Shown one piece after another: positions 7,577 to 14,968 of a stretch of DNA of 64,000 bases. This DNA comes from an archaeon (GTDB lineage Archaea > Asgardarchaeota > Thorarchaeia > Thorarchaeales > Thorarchaeaceae): positions 19,731-83,730 of the forward strand of contig JAJRZD010000082.1 in NCBI GenBank assembly GCA_024275415.1, read 5' to 3'. The notes under the pieces are model-generated. The model did no database searches and was not told the DNA's origin. It saw nothing but the letters and a program-made list of their open reading frames with translations. Position 1 is the stretch's first letter, and each line of letters begins with the position of its first letter. The translations under genes and the position numbers were made by a program.

Positions 7577-9013
7577 CTACCATCTGATGGATCCGTCTTC
7601 TTGAACTCCAAGATCACTGAGCTCATCTAGTTTTCTGATTGTCCTAGCAAGTCTTGCTGCCACAGGAGGACTGCTCAGTAATGCCAAGATGCCCGCAATG
7701 GACAAAATCAATACCGCAATCGCGATGTGTATTGCAAATGAAAGCATTACCGTTACAGCTATCAGCACAATGGAGAACAGAAATAGGACAAGCCTGATTG
7801 CGGCGGGTTTCGCACCTGCACGATAAAGTTTGAGTGCAACACGTGAAAAAATAACCAGACCTATTAGCACGACCATCGCGACAGTAACACGTACGTATGC
7901 ATTGAAAACCTCATAATCAGAGAAGCCTGTAAAAGGAAGTAAGGCATCCTGTATTGTTGGAAATGTTAGGAGCGCGATTGTGGTCCAATATACAACAAGC
8001 CCTTCCCTAGCAAACACATACGACCATTCTCCTAATGCTGAGGATACAGCAGCCAACACGTAGCCTACAAGTGCTGTAATGCCCGCCATGGTTATTATCC
8101 AGACCATATAACGGTTCCACACGAAGCCGTTGGTAATGTATCCGGCCCAACCCATTGAGTGAAGAATAAGGAATCCGCTGATGAAGGATACGACAACCGC
8201 GAGATACATCGGAGTGCGTGCACCAGTGTCCGAGGCCTGTTGGATGAAGAAATTCAGAGGTGCAATCAAACACAATAGGGTGTACGAATTCATAAAGACG
8301 AACACCCAAATCATCCACTCTCCTGATTGTAATGACAGATACATAAGAGGCACATTCACGGTGACCATCAACATTCCGATAAATGACGAGAGAGTAGTTC
8401 TCAACGGCCTCCTAACTGATATGAAAATTGCAGCCGCAATCACGAGCGGCACAATTGCAAGGATGTAATATTCTGGGTTATCAACAATCCATCGTGTCAC
8501 GCCAAGTACCCAAGTCGTCAAGAAAAGAAGAATCATAATGAAGATGGAAACTGTAAAAGTTGATGGAGTTTCTTTGATCAGTATAATTGAGAAGATGAAT
8601 ACACTGAGTAGCAAAATGGCCATAGCAGGCAACAGGAGATAAATGGGAAATCCAGGGTTGAACAGACGGATGATGCTGTCTGCTAGGACTGTTATTATTA
8701 GCAAGCCCAGTATTGCTGAGAAAATCCTGGCTCGTTTTGCGGGAAACAAAACCCAGACCTGTGCGAACGCGATGGATCCAAGGAAGAACGCACCTAATGA
8801 TGTGACAAGTAACGGTATCTCGATGCTCACTCCAAATACAGCGGTCGCTGCCATCCCAATGCCTGAAAAGCCATAACCCCAGAGCGCCTTTCTGGTGCCC
8901 TCGGTAACATCGTTATAGATCTCCTTGGTTCGATATGCATAGGTAAGCAGTGCAATGACCAGTAACAAGAAAATGACAAATCCAGATGTGTTCAGCGCTT
9001 GACTAAAATCCAT
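7577..9013 (-). CDS. Polytopic membrane protein, cassette copy A
   Basis: A 478-residue protein with about 12 predicted transmembrane helices and a short soluble C-terminal tail (after LARTIRKLDELSDLG). It is the paralogue of 4889-6259, with matching MDF start, KETPSTFTVS near residue 148, NSYTLLCLIAPLNFF near 240, and an RAGAKPAAIRLVLF segment near residue 405 that corresponds to GSGRAAVRFVLF in the other copy. No transporter, channel or enzyme motif is evident. It sits between the longin-like and GTPase genes with gaps of 12 bases on each side, so co-expression is very likely. Receptor, scaffold or lipid-handling roles are all open. Confidence 0.8.
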   Translation of the reverse strand: MDFSQALNTSGFVIFLLLVIALLTYAYRTKEIYNDVTEGTRKALWGYGFSGIGMAATAVFGVSIEIPLLVTSLGAFFLGSIAFAQVWVLFPAKRARIFSAILGLLIITVLADSIIRLFNPGFPIYLLLPAMAILLLSVFIFSIILIKETPSTFTVSIFIMILLFLTTWVLGVTRWIVDNPEYYILAIVPLVIAAAIFISVRRPLRTTLSSFIGMLMVTVNVPLMYLSLQSGEWMIWVFVFMNSYTLLCLIAPLNFFIQQASDTGARTPMYLAVVVSFISGFLILHSMGWAGYITNGFVWNRYMVWIITMAGITALVGYVLAAVSSALGEWSYVFAREGLVVYWTTIALLTFPTIQDALLPFTGFSDYEVFNAYVRVTVAMVVLIGLVIFSRVALKLYRAGAKPAAIRLVLFLFSIVLIAVTVMLSFAIHIAIAVLILSIAGILALLSSPPVAARLARTIRKLDELSDLGVQEDGSIRW

Positions 9014-9025
9014 CTCAGTTCACCT

Positions 9026-9400
9026 TTAACCCCACAAGCTGCTTAGTTCTTTACCTCTACTACGTAGTGCTTTCTCAAGGGCCGTAGCAAGCTCTTCATC
9101 GTTAGCATCAGGACGTCCTAGTACCAAGTCGAATACTATCTCGGATTCTTTTTCATTGTCTGCCTCACAAATAAGCAAGTGCCCATTAATATGCATATAA
9201 CCGACAACTCCCTTGTCAGACTTCATGAAATGAGATACTCCCTGCTTTATATCTTCCCCTGCTGACTGGAGCGCTGCTTGAACCAACTGAACAATTCCAG
9301 CCAGAAGGGCAACCCTTTCTTCGCTGTCGAGCTTGGGAGGATACAATGCTTTCGAGGCCATTGTGTCAAGGTCTATTTTCGCAACTGTTCGGATTACCAT
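9026..9400 (-). CDS. Longin-like (or roadblock-like) small protein, cassette copy A
   Basis: A 124-residue protein equivalent to that at 6266-6637: N-terminal strands, the helix EERVALLAGIVQLVQAAL, strands around FMKSDKGVVGYMHINGHLL and two C-terminal helices ending RGKELSSLWG. The start codon overlaps the stop of the zinc-ribbon gene (TAATG at 9398-9402), a strong sign of coupled translation and perhaps direct binding of the two products. The longin assignment rests on the predicted order of secondary structure; a roadblock/LC7 assignment cannot be excluded without structure prediction. Confidence 0.76.
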   Translation of the reverse strand: MVIRTVAKIDLDTMASKALYPPKLDSEERVALLAGIVQLVQAALQSAGEDIKQGVSHFMKSDKGVVGYMHINGHLLICEADNEKESEIVFDLVLGRPDANDEELATALEKALRSRGKELSSLWG

Positions 9401-9690
9401 TAGTCTTCACCACCAAATGCTTTCGCTAGCCAGTCAACTTCCTTCGAATCTGAATCATCTTTTCCCGTATCTGTCTGTACAGGCACTACAATATCGCGAA
9501 CCCCCAAACCTTCGCCGTTTCGCAGGTTGTATAAAGTTACAAGAAGTTCATGCCCACTCTCGCACTTGACGATAACAGTGGGCGATCTGCCCTCTACAGT
9601 GATTCGGTTCCTGATGGCAACAACCTCAGTATCGCTCAGTTGTATTGTCGCATTCGCACTACATTTTGGACACTTCATAGTTATATCCAT
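9400..9690 (-). CDS. Zinc-ribbon-like small protein, cassette copy A
   Basis: A 96-residue protein with CPKC at 7-10, C43 and H47 as likely zinc ligands, the shared EGRSPT and GHELLVTLY elements, and an acidic C-terminal linker ending in DWLAKAFGG. It is the first gene of cassette A. An internal ATG at residue 5 is a possible alternative start. The upstream spacer to iorA (9691-9987) is AT-rich and must hold promoters for both directions; a TTAAGCTTAA stretch near 9751-9760 is the only TATA candidate I see on this strand, and it is weak. Confidence 0.76.
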   Translation of the reverse strand: MDITMKCPKCSANATIQLSDTEVVAIRNRITVEGRSPTVIVKCESGHELLVTLYNLRNGEGLGVRDIVVPVQTDTGKDDSDSKEVDWLAKAFGGED

Positions 9691-9987
9691 AACTGTTGCA
9701 CATCCCTGAAATCGAGGCTAGGTCCCATTTCTAGGATTTCGAAGCTATTCTTAAGCTTAATTGTTATGTTGTATAGACCTCCTAATAAACAAAATCATAA
9801 AGTGGTTTTTAACAACATTCACTGATATTCAGCAAGCATCTCAAAAACTTACCTATACAAGTCCATTTCTGGCACACCTACTCGCACTTCAGTTATGGAT
9901 ATGCCTGCCCATCCAATTACTGCTATACCCAAGCCTTAAGAAACATCAAATCATCATGTCTGGCATTATAATTCTTGGGTGAGAGAG

Positions 9988-11886
9988 ATGACGGTTGAAG
10001 ATGTTAAACGGACTGAGAATAGTAAGGCATTGATGCTAGCAAACGAAGCGATGGTCAGAGCTGCACTTGAAGCAGATGTCAAGGTTGTGGCATTCTATCC
10101 AGGTTCACCGGTTTCAGAGATCATGGATACGTTTAGCGAGGTCGTTGACCATTTTGGCGACTTCAAGATGGAGATCTCAGCAAACGAGAAGGTTGCCCTT
10201 GAAACGGTCGCGGGGGCCTCCATGGCAGGAGTACGCTCATTGACTGCCATGAAATCTGTTGGGATGAATGTGGCAAGCGATGCCATGTTCAGCATAGCAT
10301 ATACTGGACTGAAGGCTGGATGTGTGGTCATAATGGCTGACGACCCCTATGCACACTCATCCCAGTCTGAGCAAGACTCACGATACTTTGGCGAGGCCGC
10401 ATATGTCCCGTTGATTGAACCAGCGAACTCGCAAGAAGCCTATGAGATGGTGAAATGGGCCTTTGAGGTTTCCGAGAAATACAGGACTCTCGTGCTTTTG
10501 CGGACGACAACACGTGTGAATCATGCCCGTTCTATGACTCAGCTTGGCGACATGAACCGTACACCGTTCGAACGCAAGAAATGGAAAGATGTCAAGGACC
10601 AATATTTCACGGTTGGAGCGGTGGCCCGAGAATTGAAGATTAAACTGCTCAAGAAACGAGAAGCGATGAAAGAGCAATTCGAGAACTCCCAGTTCAACAA
10701 AATCGACGAGGGTGAGGGGGAAACAGGCATTATCACATCAGGCGTCTGTTATCTCCACACGAAAGAGGCAATGAGAAACCTCGGTGTGAGCCTACCAGTC
10801 CTGAAGATAGGAACCATCAACCCGCTTCCTGAGAGCAAAATATCGAGGTTCATGAAAGACCTAGATACTGTCATCATTGTCGAGGAACTCTCACCATATC
10901 TGGAAACGCGGATTACTGCCCTTGCCAAGGATGTGAATCCGTCACTCAGGATCGTCGGCAAACGAGATGGCTCTTTCTCTGAAGCACTGGAATATAATGT
11001 GCCAATCGTAGAGAAGGTAATTGCAACGACCCTCGGAGTCGATACGTCAGTTGATTATAATAGGTATCTAGAACGAGCGGCTGAACTGAAAAGGGATCTT
11101 CCCGAAAGAGTGCCGGTGTTCTGTCCGGGGTGCCCCCACAGAGGCACACTCTGGGCATTCAGACAGGCATTGACTAGGCTCCGGATCCGTGATGATATTG
11201 TTTTCAACAATGATATCGGGTGCTACTCGATGGCTTTCTTGCCACCAAATGAGTTCAGCGATTCCATGCTTGCTATGGGCGCTAGCTTGGGTATCTCAGC
11301 CGGGATGAGTCTGGTTCTAGAGGACAAGGTCATTGCGATGGTCGGGGACTCGACTCTCTATCATGCAGCACTCCCTGGCATCGTCAATCTCATCCATCAT
11401 AACTCGAACGTGACGTTGTTCGTGCTGGATAACTCAGTCACCGCGATGACAGGGCAGCAATACAATCCGAATACGCCATTTGATGCAGGAGGGAGAAGTG
11501 CTCGCAAGATCGACATGGACAAATTGTTCGAGGCACTAGGAGCTGACAGCGTCACAGTGATTGACCCTTACCAGACAAGAGATTGCATTGACCCTATCAA
11601 GGAGGCTATCGGACGTGATGGGTTCAACGTCATCATCTCAAGGCGAGAGTGTGCTCTCTATGGTGATAGGCTAAAGAAGAGCAGGGGCGAGAGGATCCCT
11701 CGCAGTGAGAATGACAAGGAAACGTGCCGAAACATCTACGCGTGTGTGAAGGAGTTCTATTGTCCAGCCATAACCATTGATGAGTCGGACTACAAGATCA
11801 TGATCATGGAAACACTTTGCGATGGGTGTCTTGAATGCAGACAGGTGTGCCCAGTGGACGCACCAAGGCACATTGTAGGAAGGTGA
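9988..11886 (+). CDS. iorA: Indolepyruvate:ferredoxin oxidoreductase alpha subunit
   Basis: This subunit oxidatively decarboxylates aryl pyruvates (from aromatic amino acid transamination) to aryl-acetyl-CoA, passing electrons to ferredoxin. The 632-residue protein has the N-terminal pyruvate-binding domain (FYPGSPVSEIMDTF), a transketolase-like middle part, and the thiamine diphosphate domain with CPGCPHRGTLWAFRQ, MVGDSTLYH and LDNSVTAMTGQQ. The C-terminal ferredoxin part is odd: the second cluster motif is normal (CDGCLECRQVCP) but the first reads CRNIYACVKEFYCPA, where the second cysteine of the usual C-x2-C-x2-C is replaced by Ile. ATG at 9988 was chosen because GGGTGA lies just upstream; GTG at 9979 is the alternative. 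iorB follows 5 bases later. Confidence 0.93.
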   Translation: MTVEDVKRTENSKALMLANEAMVRAALEADVKVVAFYPGSPVSEIMDTFSEVVDHFGDFKMEISANEKVALETVAGASMAGVRSLTAMKSVGMNVASDAMFSIAYTGLKAGCVVIMADDPYAHSSQSEQDSRYFGEAAYVPLIEPANSQEAYEMVKWAFEVSEKYRTLVLLRTTTRVNHARSMTQLGDMNRTPFERKKWKDVKDQYFTVGAVARELKIKLLKKREAMKEQFENSQFNKIDEGEGETGIITSGVCYLHTKEAMRNLGVSLPVLKIGTINPLPESKISRFMKDLDTVIIVEELSPYLETRITALAKDVNPSLRIVGKRDGSFSEALEYNVPIVEKVIATTLGVDTSVDYNRYLERAAELKRDLPERVPVFCPGCPHRGTLWAFRQALTRLRIRDDIVFNNDIGCYSMAFLPPNEFSDSMLAMGASLGISAGMSLVLEDKVIAMVGDSTLYHAALPGIVNLIHHNSNVTLFVLDNSVTAMTGQQYNPNTPFDAGGRSARKIDMDKLFEALGADSVTVIDPYQTRDCIDPIKEAIGRDGFNVIISRRECALYGDRLKKSRGERIPRSENDKETCRNIYACVKEFYCPAITIDESDYKIMIMETLCDGCLECRQVCPVDAPRHIVGR

Positions 11887-11891
11887 TCACA

Positions 11892-12515
11892 ATGGAAAAG
11901 ACATACAACATCCTATTTGCAGGCGTTGGTGGACAAGGACTCATGCTTCTGTCAGCAGTGCTGGGGAAAGCCGCTGTCGATGCAGGTCTTGATGTGATGA
12001 CTGGAGAAACCCATGGTCTAGCACAACGGAGCGGTTCCATATACGTACACTTCAGGATTGGTAAGCCGATTTCACCTTTGATCCCATACGGAAGTGCAGA
12101 CATGTTGATTGCGATGGAAGCGACCGAGGCACTACGGTACATCGAGTATCTGAAGGATGACGGGGTGGTCATCATGAGTAAGAACATCATGCATCCTGTC
12201 GCAGAAACAAAAGCAGTCGCCCTTGATAAGACCCGTAAGACGAAATACTACACGCTTTCAGCAGTCGAGGAACAGTTGAGGAAAGTGACCAGTAGGGTCA
12301 TAGCTCTTGACTCGCTGGGACTTGCCATTCAGGCTGGGAACGCTCGCACCGAGAATTCTGTTCTCATTGGTGCTGCTGCCGCATGTCCAGATTTCCCAAT
12401 CTCATCAGAGGATCTTAAGAACGCAGTTCTTTCATTAGTCCCTCCAAAAACGCGAGATGCAAATGCAAAAGCCTTCGAACTTGGGACTGAAGCTGGCACG
12501 GCATGTCTACAATAG
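11892..12515 (+). CDS. iorB: Indolepyruvate:ferredoxin oxidoreductase beta subunit
   Basis: A 207-residue gamma/beta-type domain of the 2-oxoacid:ferredoxin oxidoreductase family, partner of IorA. Key features are the N-terminal NILFAGVGGQGLMLLS, GETHGLAQRSGSIYVHFRIG (the loop that meets the thiamine domain of the partner) and DMLIAMEATEALRYI. The ATG at 11892 follows the iorA stop by 5 bases, with GGTGAT overlapping that stop as ribosome binding site; the longer open frame into iorA is not used. Together the two genes make a complete cytoplasmic enzyme for aromatic amino acid fermentation. Confidence 0.92.
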   Translation: MEKTYNILFAGVGGQGLMLLSAVLGKAAVDAGLDVMTGETHGLAQRSGSIYVHFRIGKPISPLIPYGSADMLIAMEATEALRYIEYLKDDGVVIMSKNIMHPVAETKAVALDKTRKTKYYTLSAVEEQLRKVTSRVIALDSLGLAIQAGNARTENSVLIGAAAACPDFPISSEDLKNAVLSLVPPKTRDANAKAFELGTEAGTACLQ

Positions 12516-12790
12516 ACAGGGACTCCGAACGGATATCCTTCACGACCAAAGCTGTGTGGTACTGCCGCTAACACAGTGGGAAACCTCTCTGAAGTATGGC
12601 AGCCCACAGGTATCCACAAAGGAGAACCATGCAAGATGACAAATAGAAGTAGGCAAGCTAGATTCAATCTCTATCAAGGGAAGGAATGGGCTTGCCAATT
12701 CTTTGTGGTCTAGTCACAAATTAATATTCATGTTGGAGAGTTGCCCACATTCAGGGGACCTGGGCAAGCATGTATTAGTAAGACAAGCGT

Positions 12791-13042
12791 TCACTCATCC
12801 GCACTCTGGTCTTTCTCGCCCCATACACGACCAAATACTGCAAGCGTAAGAACCAATTCGGAACCATGTACTCTCTGTGCGATGTACTCGATGCTTTCTG
12901 AAATCGTATCCTCATGGTCCCATGCTTCATATGCTAGTCTGAGAATGTCCTCGAACCTGTTCTCCGGGATCCCGAAGGCGTCCGTAAGCTTCTCCACATC
13001 ATGATTCACGACAGTTAGGGTGCCAAGATCATATATCGGCAT
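12791..13042 (-). CDS. Small acidic protein of unknown function
   Basis: An 83-residue protein that I do not recognise. It is largely helical (NRFEDILRLAYEAWDHEDTISESIEYIAQRV) and acidic, with a C-terminal VLTLAVFGRVWG segment too short to be a confident membrane span. A TATA element at 13071-13080 lies about 30 bases ahead of the ATG, which would give a nearly leaderless mRNA, a common archaeal arrangement and a good reason to trust the gene. It is divergent from the flavoprotein gene at 13140. The 275 bases between iorB and this gene's stop show no further gene. Confidence 0.6.
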   Translation of the reverse strand: MPIYDLGTLTVVNHDVEKLTDAFGIPENRFEDILRLAYEAWDHEDTISESIEYIAQRVHGSELVLTLAVFGRVWGEKDQSADE

Positions 13043-13070
13043 GGTTATCAGCTACGACTCTACATTGCTG

Positions 13071-13080
13071 AATATATAAC
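13071..13080 (-). promoter_or_regulatory. TATA box for the small gene at 12791-13042
   Basis: The minus strand reads GTTATATATT, about 30 bases before the ATG at 13042, the spacing expected for a near-leaderless transcript. The element is almost symmetric, so it might also serve the divergent gene at 13140. Confidence 0.5.
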
Positions 13081-13139
13081 TTAGTTTACGACAAATCCCT
13101 TCGAGGACTCACAACTCGAACAGAGAAGTTATTAGAAAC

Positions 13140-14234
13140 ATGATAGGAATCGCTCAGGGCGAAGATCGAATGCCGGACAAGAAACTCTTTGACACTATCA
13201 TCATTGGTGGCGGGCCTGCCGGTTGTGCAGCTGCGCTTCACCTTGCATATCACAAAAGAAAGGTGCTCGTGCTTGACCGCGGCACGAGTCCCATGCACTT
13301 CCATACTAACACGATAATGAACTTCCCATCCCTAGCTACATATTCGGAAGGTAGAACACTTCTCAGGCAGCTTCAAGGTGTGGCAAAATCTGCTGGTGCC
13401 CAGTTCAAAGAGGCGAATGTAGTCAGGGTGTCTGGGGCATATCCGGAATTCAAAGTCGAAACGGCTAGGAGTTATCGCACGAGGGACGAGTCAACCTATC
13501 TTGCTAGAACCCTTGTCTTCGCCACGGGCACCTCTAGGAAGCATCCGAGGGTCAAAGGGCAATGGCGGAATTGGCTTCCTGTCGCAAATGTCGGGAATGG
13601 GGCATTTTACTGCCCTGACTGCGAAGCCCCGCTGTGTAAAGACAAAGAGGTACTGGTGGTCAATGTGGGGACAGTCGGAAGTGCTCTGCATGTCGCCAAT
13701 TCACTGACTCGATTCACTGACAAAATCAAGATCCTGATGACCGAGGATGCATACATACCATTCGAAGGTCAAGACCTTTCCAGGCTCGAAAACTCTCCTT
13801 TTGAGTGGACTCGTGGGAAGATAAAAGAGGTAGAGTTCCCTGTTCCGGGAAGATTGCAACGTGTTGTCCTTGAGTCAGGGGAAGTCTTACAGGCAGAGGT
13901 CTTCTTCGTTGCATTTGTTGCCACACCCCGCTCAGAAGTCGCACAGACTATCGGAGTCGATGTGGACGATAAGGGGAACATTATCACCGACCACAGGGGA
14001 AAGACGAATATAGAAGGTGTATGGGCAGCTGGGGATTGTAGACCTATCACGCAGCAGATAGCCATGGCCACAGGTACTGGGAATTATGCTGCGCTTATGA
14101 TCAATCAGTTCTTGGGCAATGAGTACGAACACGAGGAAACATTTGACCATCCTGAATGCCGTGCGGCCTTGCATACAAAAGACATCCCTTCTGCCGAGTC
14201 AGAGGATACAGCATCCAAAGTCGAGTTCTCCTAG
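13140..14234 (+). CDS. Thioredoxin-reductase-like FAD oxidoreductase with altered NADPH site
   Basis: A 364-residue flavoprotein. FAD binding is clear from IIGGGPAGCAAALHLA at 21-36, an ATG motif near 128-130 and the C-terminal VWAAGDCRP followed by GTGNYAALM. In the place of the redox CxxC of thioredoxin reductase (CATC) it has CPDC at 158-161, so disulfide chemistry is likely. The second nucleotide-binding site is degenerate: where NADPH-dependent members have GGGxxA, this one has NVGTVGSA, and the arginine-rich NADPH motif that follows is missing. It may take electrons from something other than NADPH, as some archaeal and clostridial ferredoxin-type reductases do, or be a different disulfide oxidoreductase. 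ATG at 13170 is an alternative start. It is convergent with the methyltransferase gene. Confidence 0.8.
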   Translation: MIGIAQGEDRMPDKKLFDTIIIGGGPAGCAAALHLAYHKRKVLVLDRGTSPMHFHTNTIMNFPSLATYSEGRTLLRQLQGVAKSAGAQFKEANVVRVSGAYPEFKVETARSYRTRDESTYLARTLVFATGTSRKHPRVKGQWRNWLPVANVGNGAFYCPDCEAPLCKDKEVLVVNVGTVGSALHVANSLTRFTDKIKILMTEDAYIPFEGQDLSRLENSPFEWTRGKIKEVEFPVPGRLQRVVLESGEVLQAEVFFVAFVATPRSEVAQTIGVDVDDKGNIITDHRGKTNIEGVWAAGDCRPITQQIAMATGTGNYAALMINQFLGNEYEHEETFDHPECRAALHTKDIPSAESEDTASKVEFS

Positions 14235-14263
14235 AGCGTTCTGGGAGAAACCTCCGGGAGAAG

Positions 14264-14911
14264 TCACATTAATGGAAACAGTTGACTTGTTCGACTCATG
14301 TACTCCTCATAGACCTCTCCGAATATGACAAGCATTGCGGCCTCTTCAGCTGCTATCTGACGACGGACAGCCAGCCATCCGAGAGCGACGACCCCAAGGA
14401 GCAAGAATCCGGTCGCAAGGAAAAGGGATACGTTCAAGATTATGTATGCAAAGTACATGGGATGCCTGACAATTCGATACGGACCTCCCGTAGCCAGTAC
14501 GTATCTGTTTGGGATGGGGAAACTAAGGGGAATATAATTGACATTATAGTACATGACCGAAATCCCCCACACCATCTGTGCCCAGATGCCTACAAGTCCG
14601 ACCCAGTTCAACCAAGTCGGCAAGCTGATGGCCAAATAAGGCGCGGTTTCACTCCAGAAACCAAGAAGAACCAAGGTGACATACAGTATCCCGACAACGA
14701 TAGAACCTGACATCGCAAAGACTACACCCACTTTCGCCCATCGGGGACTCGCGAGGTCTATTACAGTACCCTCTCGTTCTTTGACCACAGAACCATTAGG
14801 TAGGCGATCCCCTCTGAAACGAAGTACAACAGGGAGCACGAGTCCGAAAACGAACACGGCTCCCACGAAACCAAGTGTGATTGTTTCTGCTTCTAATATG
14901 ACTCTCACCAA
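14264..14911 (-). CDS. ICMT/PEMT-like membrane methyltransferase
   Basis: A 215-residue integral membrane protein with about five hydrophobic spans. The C-terminal half shows the signature of isoprenylcysteine carboxyl methyltransferase-like enzymes: GPYRIVRHPMYFAYI (S-adenosylmethionine and His-Pro motif), then RRQIAAEEAAMLVIFGEVYEEYMSRT ending in a Pro. These enzymes methylate lipids or C-terminal prenylcysteines in the membrane; with no CaaX protein in view, the substrate cannot be named. The gene follows the metal ATPase by 57 bases on the same strand and may share its transcript. The family call is firm, the substrate unknown. Confidence 0.85.
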   Translation of the reverse strand: MVRVILEAETITLGFVGAVFVFGLVLPVVLRFRGDRLPNGSVVKEREGTVIDLASPRWAKVGVVFAMSGSIVVGILYVTLVLLGFWSETAPYLAISLPTWLNWVGLVGIWAQMVWGISVMYYNVNYIPLSFPIPNRYVLATGGPYRIVRHPMYFAYIILNVSLFLATGFLLLGVVALGWLAVRRQIAAEEAAMLVIFGEVYEEYMSRTSQLFPLM

Positions 14912-14968
14912 CCTGGGAATTACTCATGAATAGAGCTCATAGTGCTGTGTAGAACAACAAACTGACAT

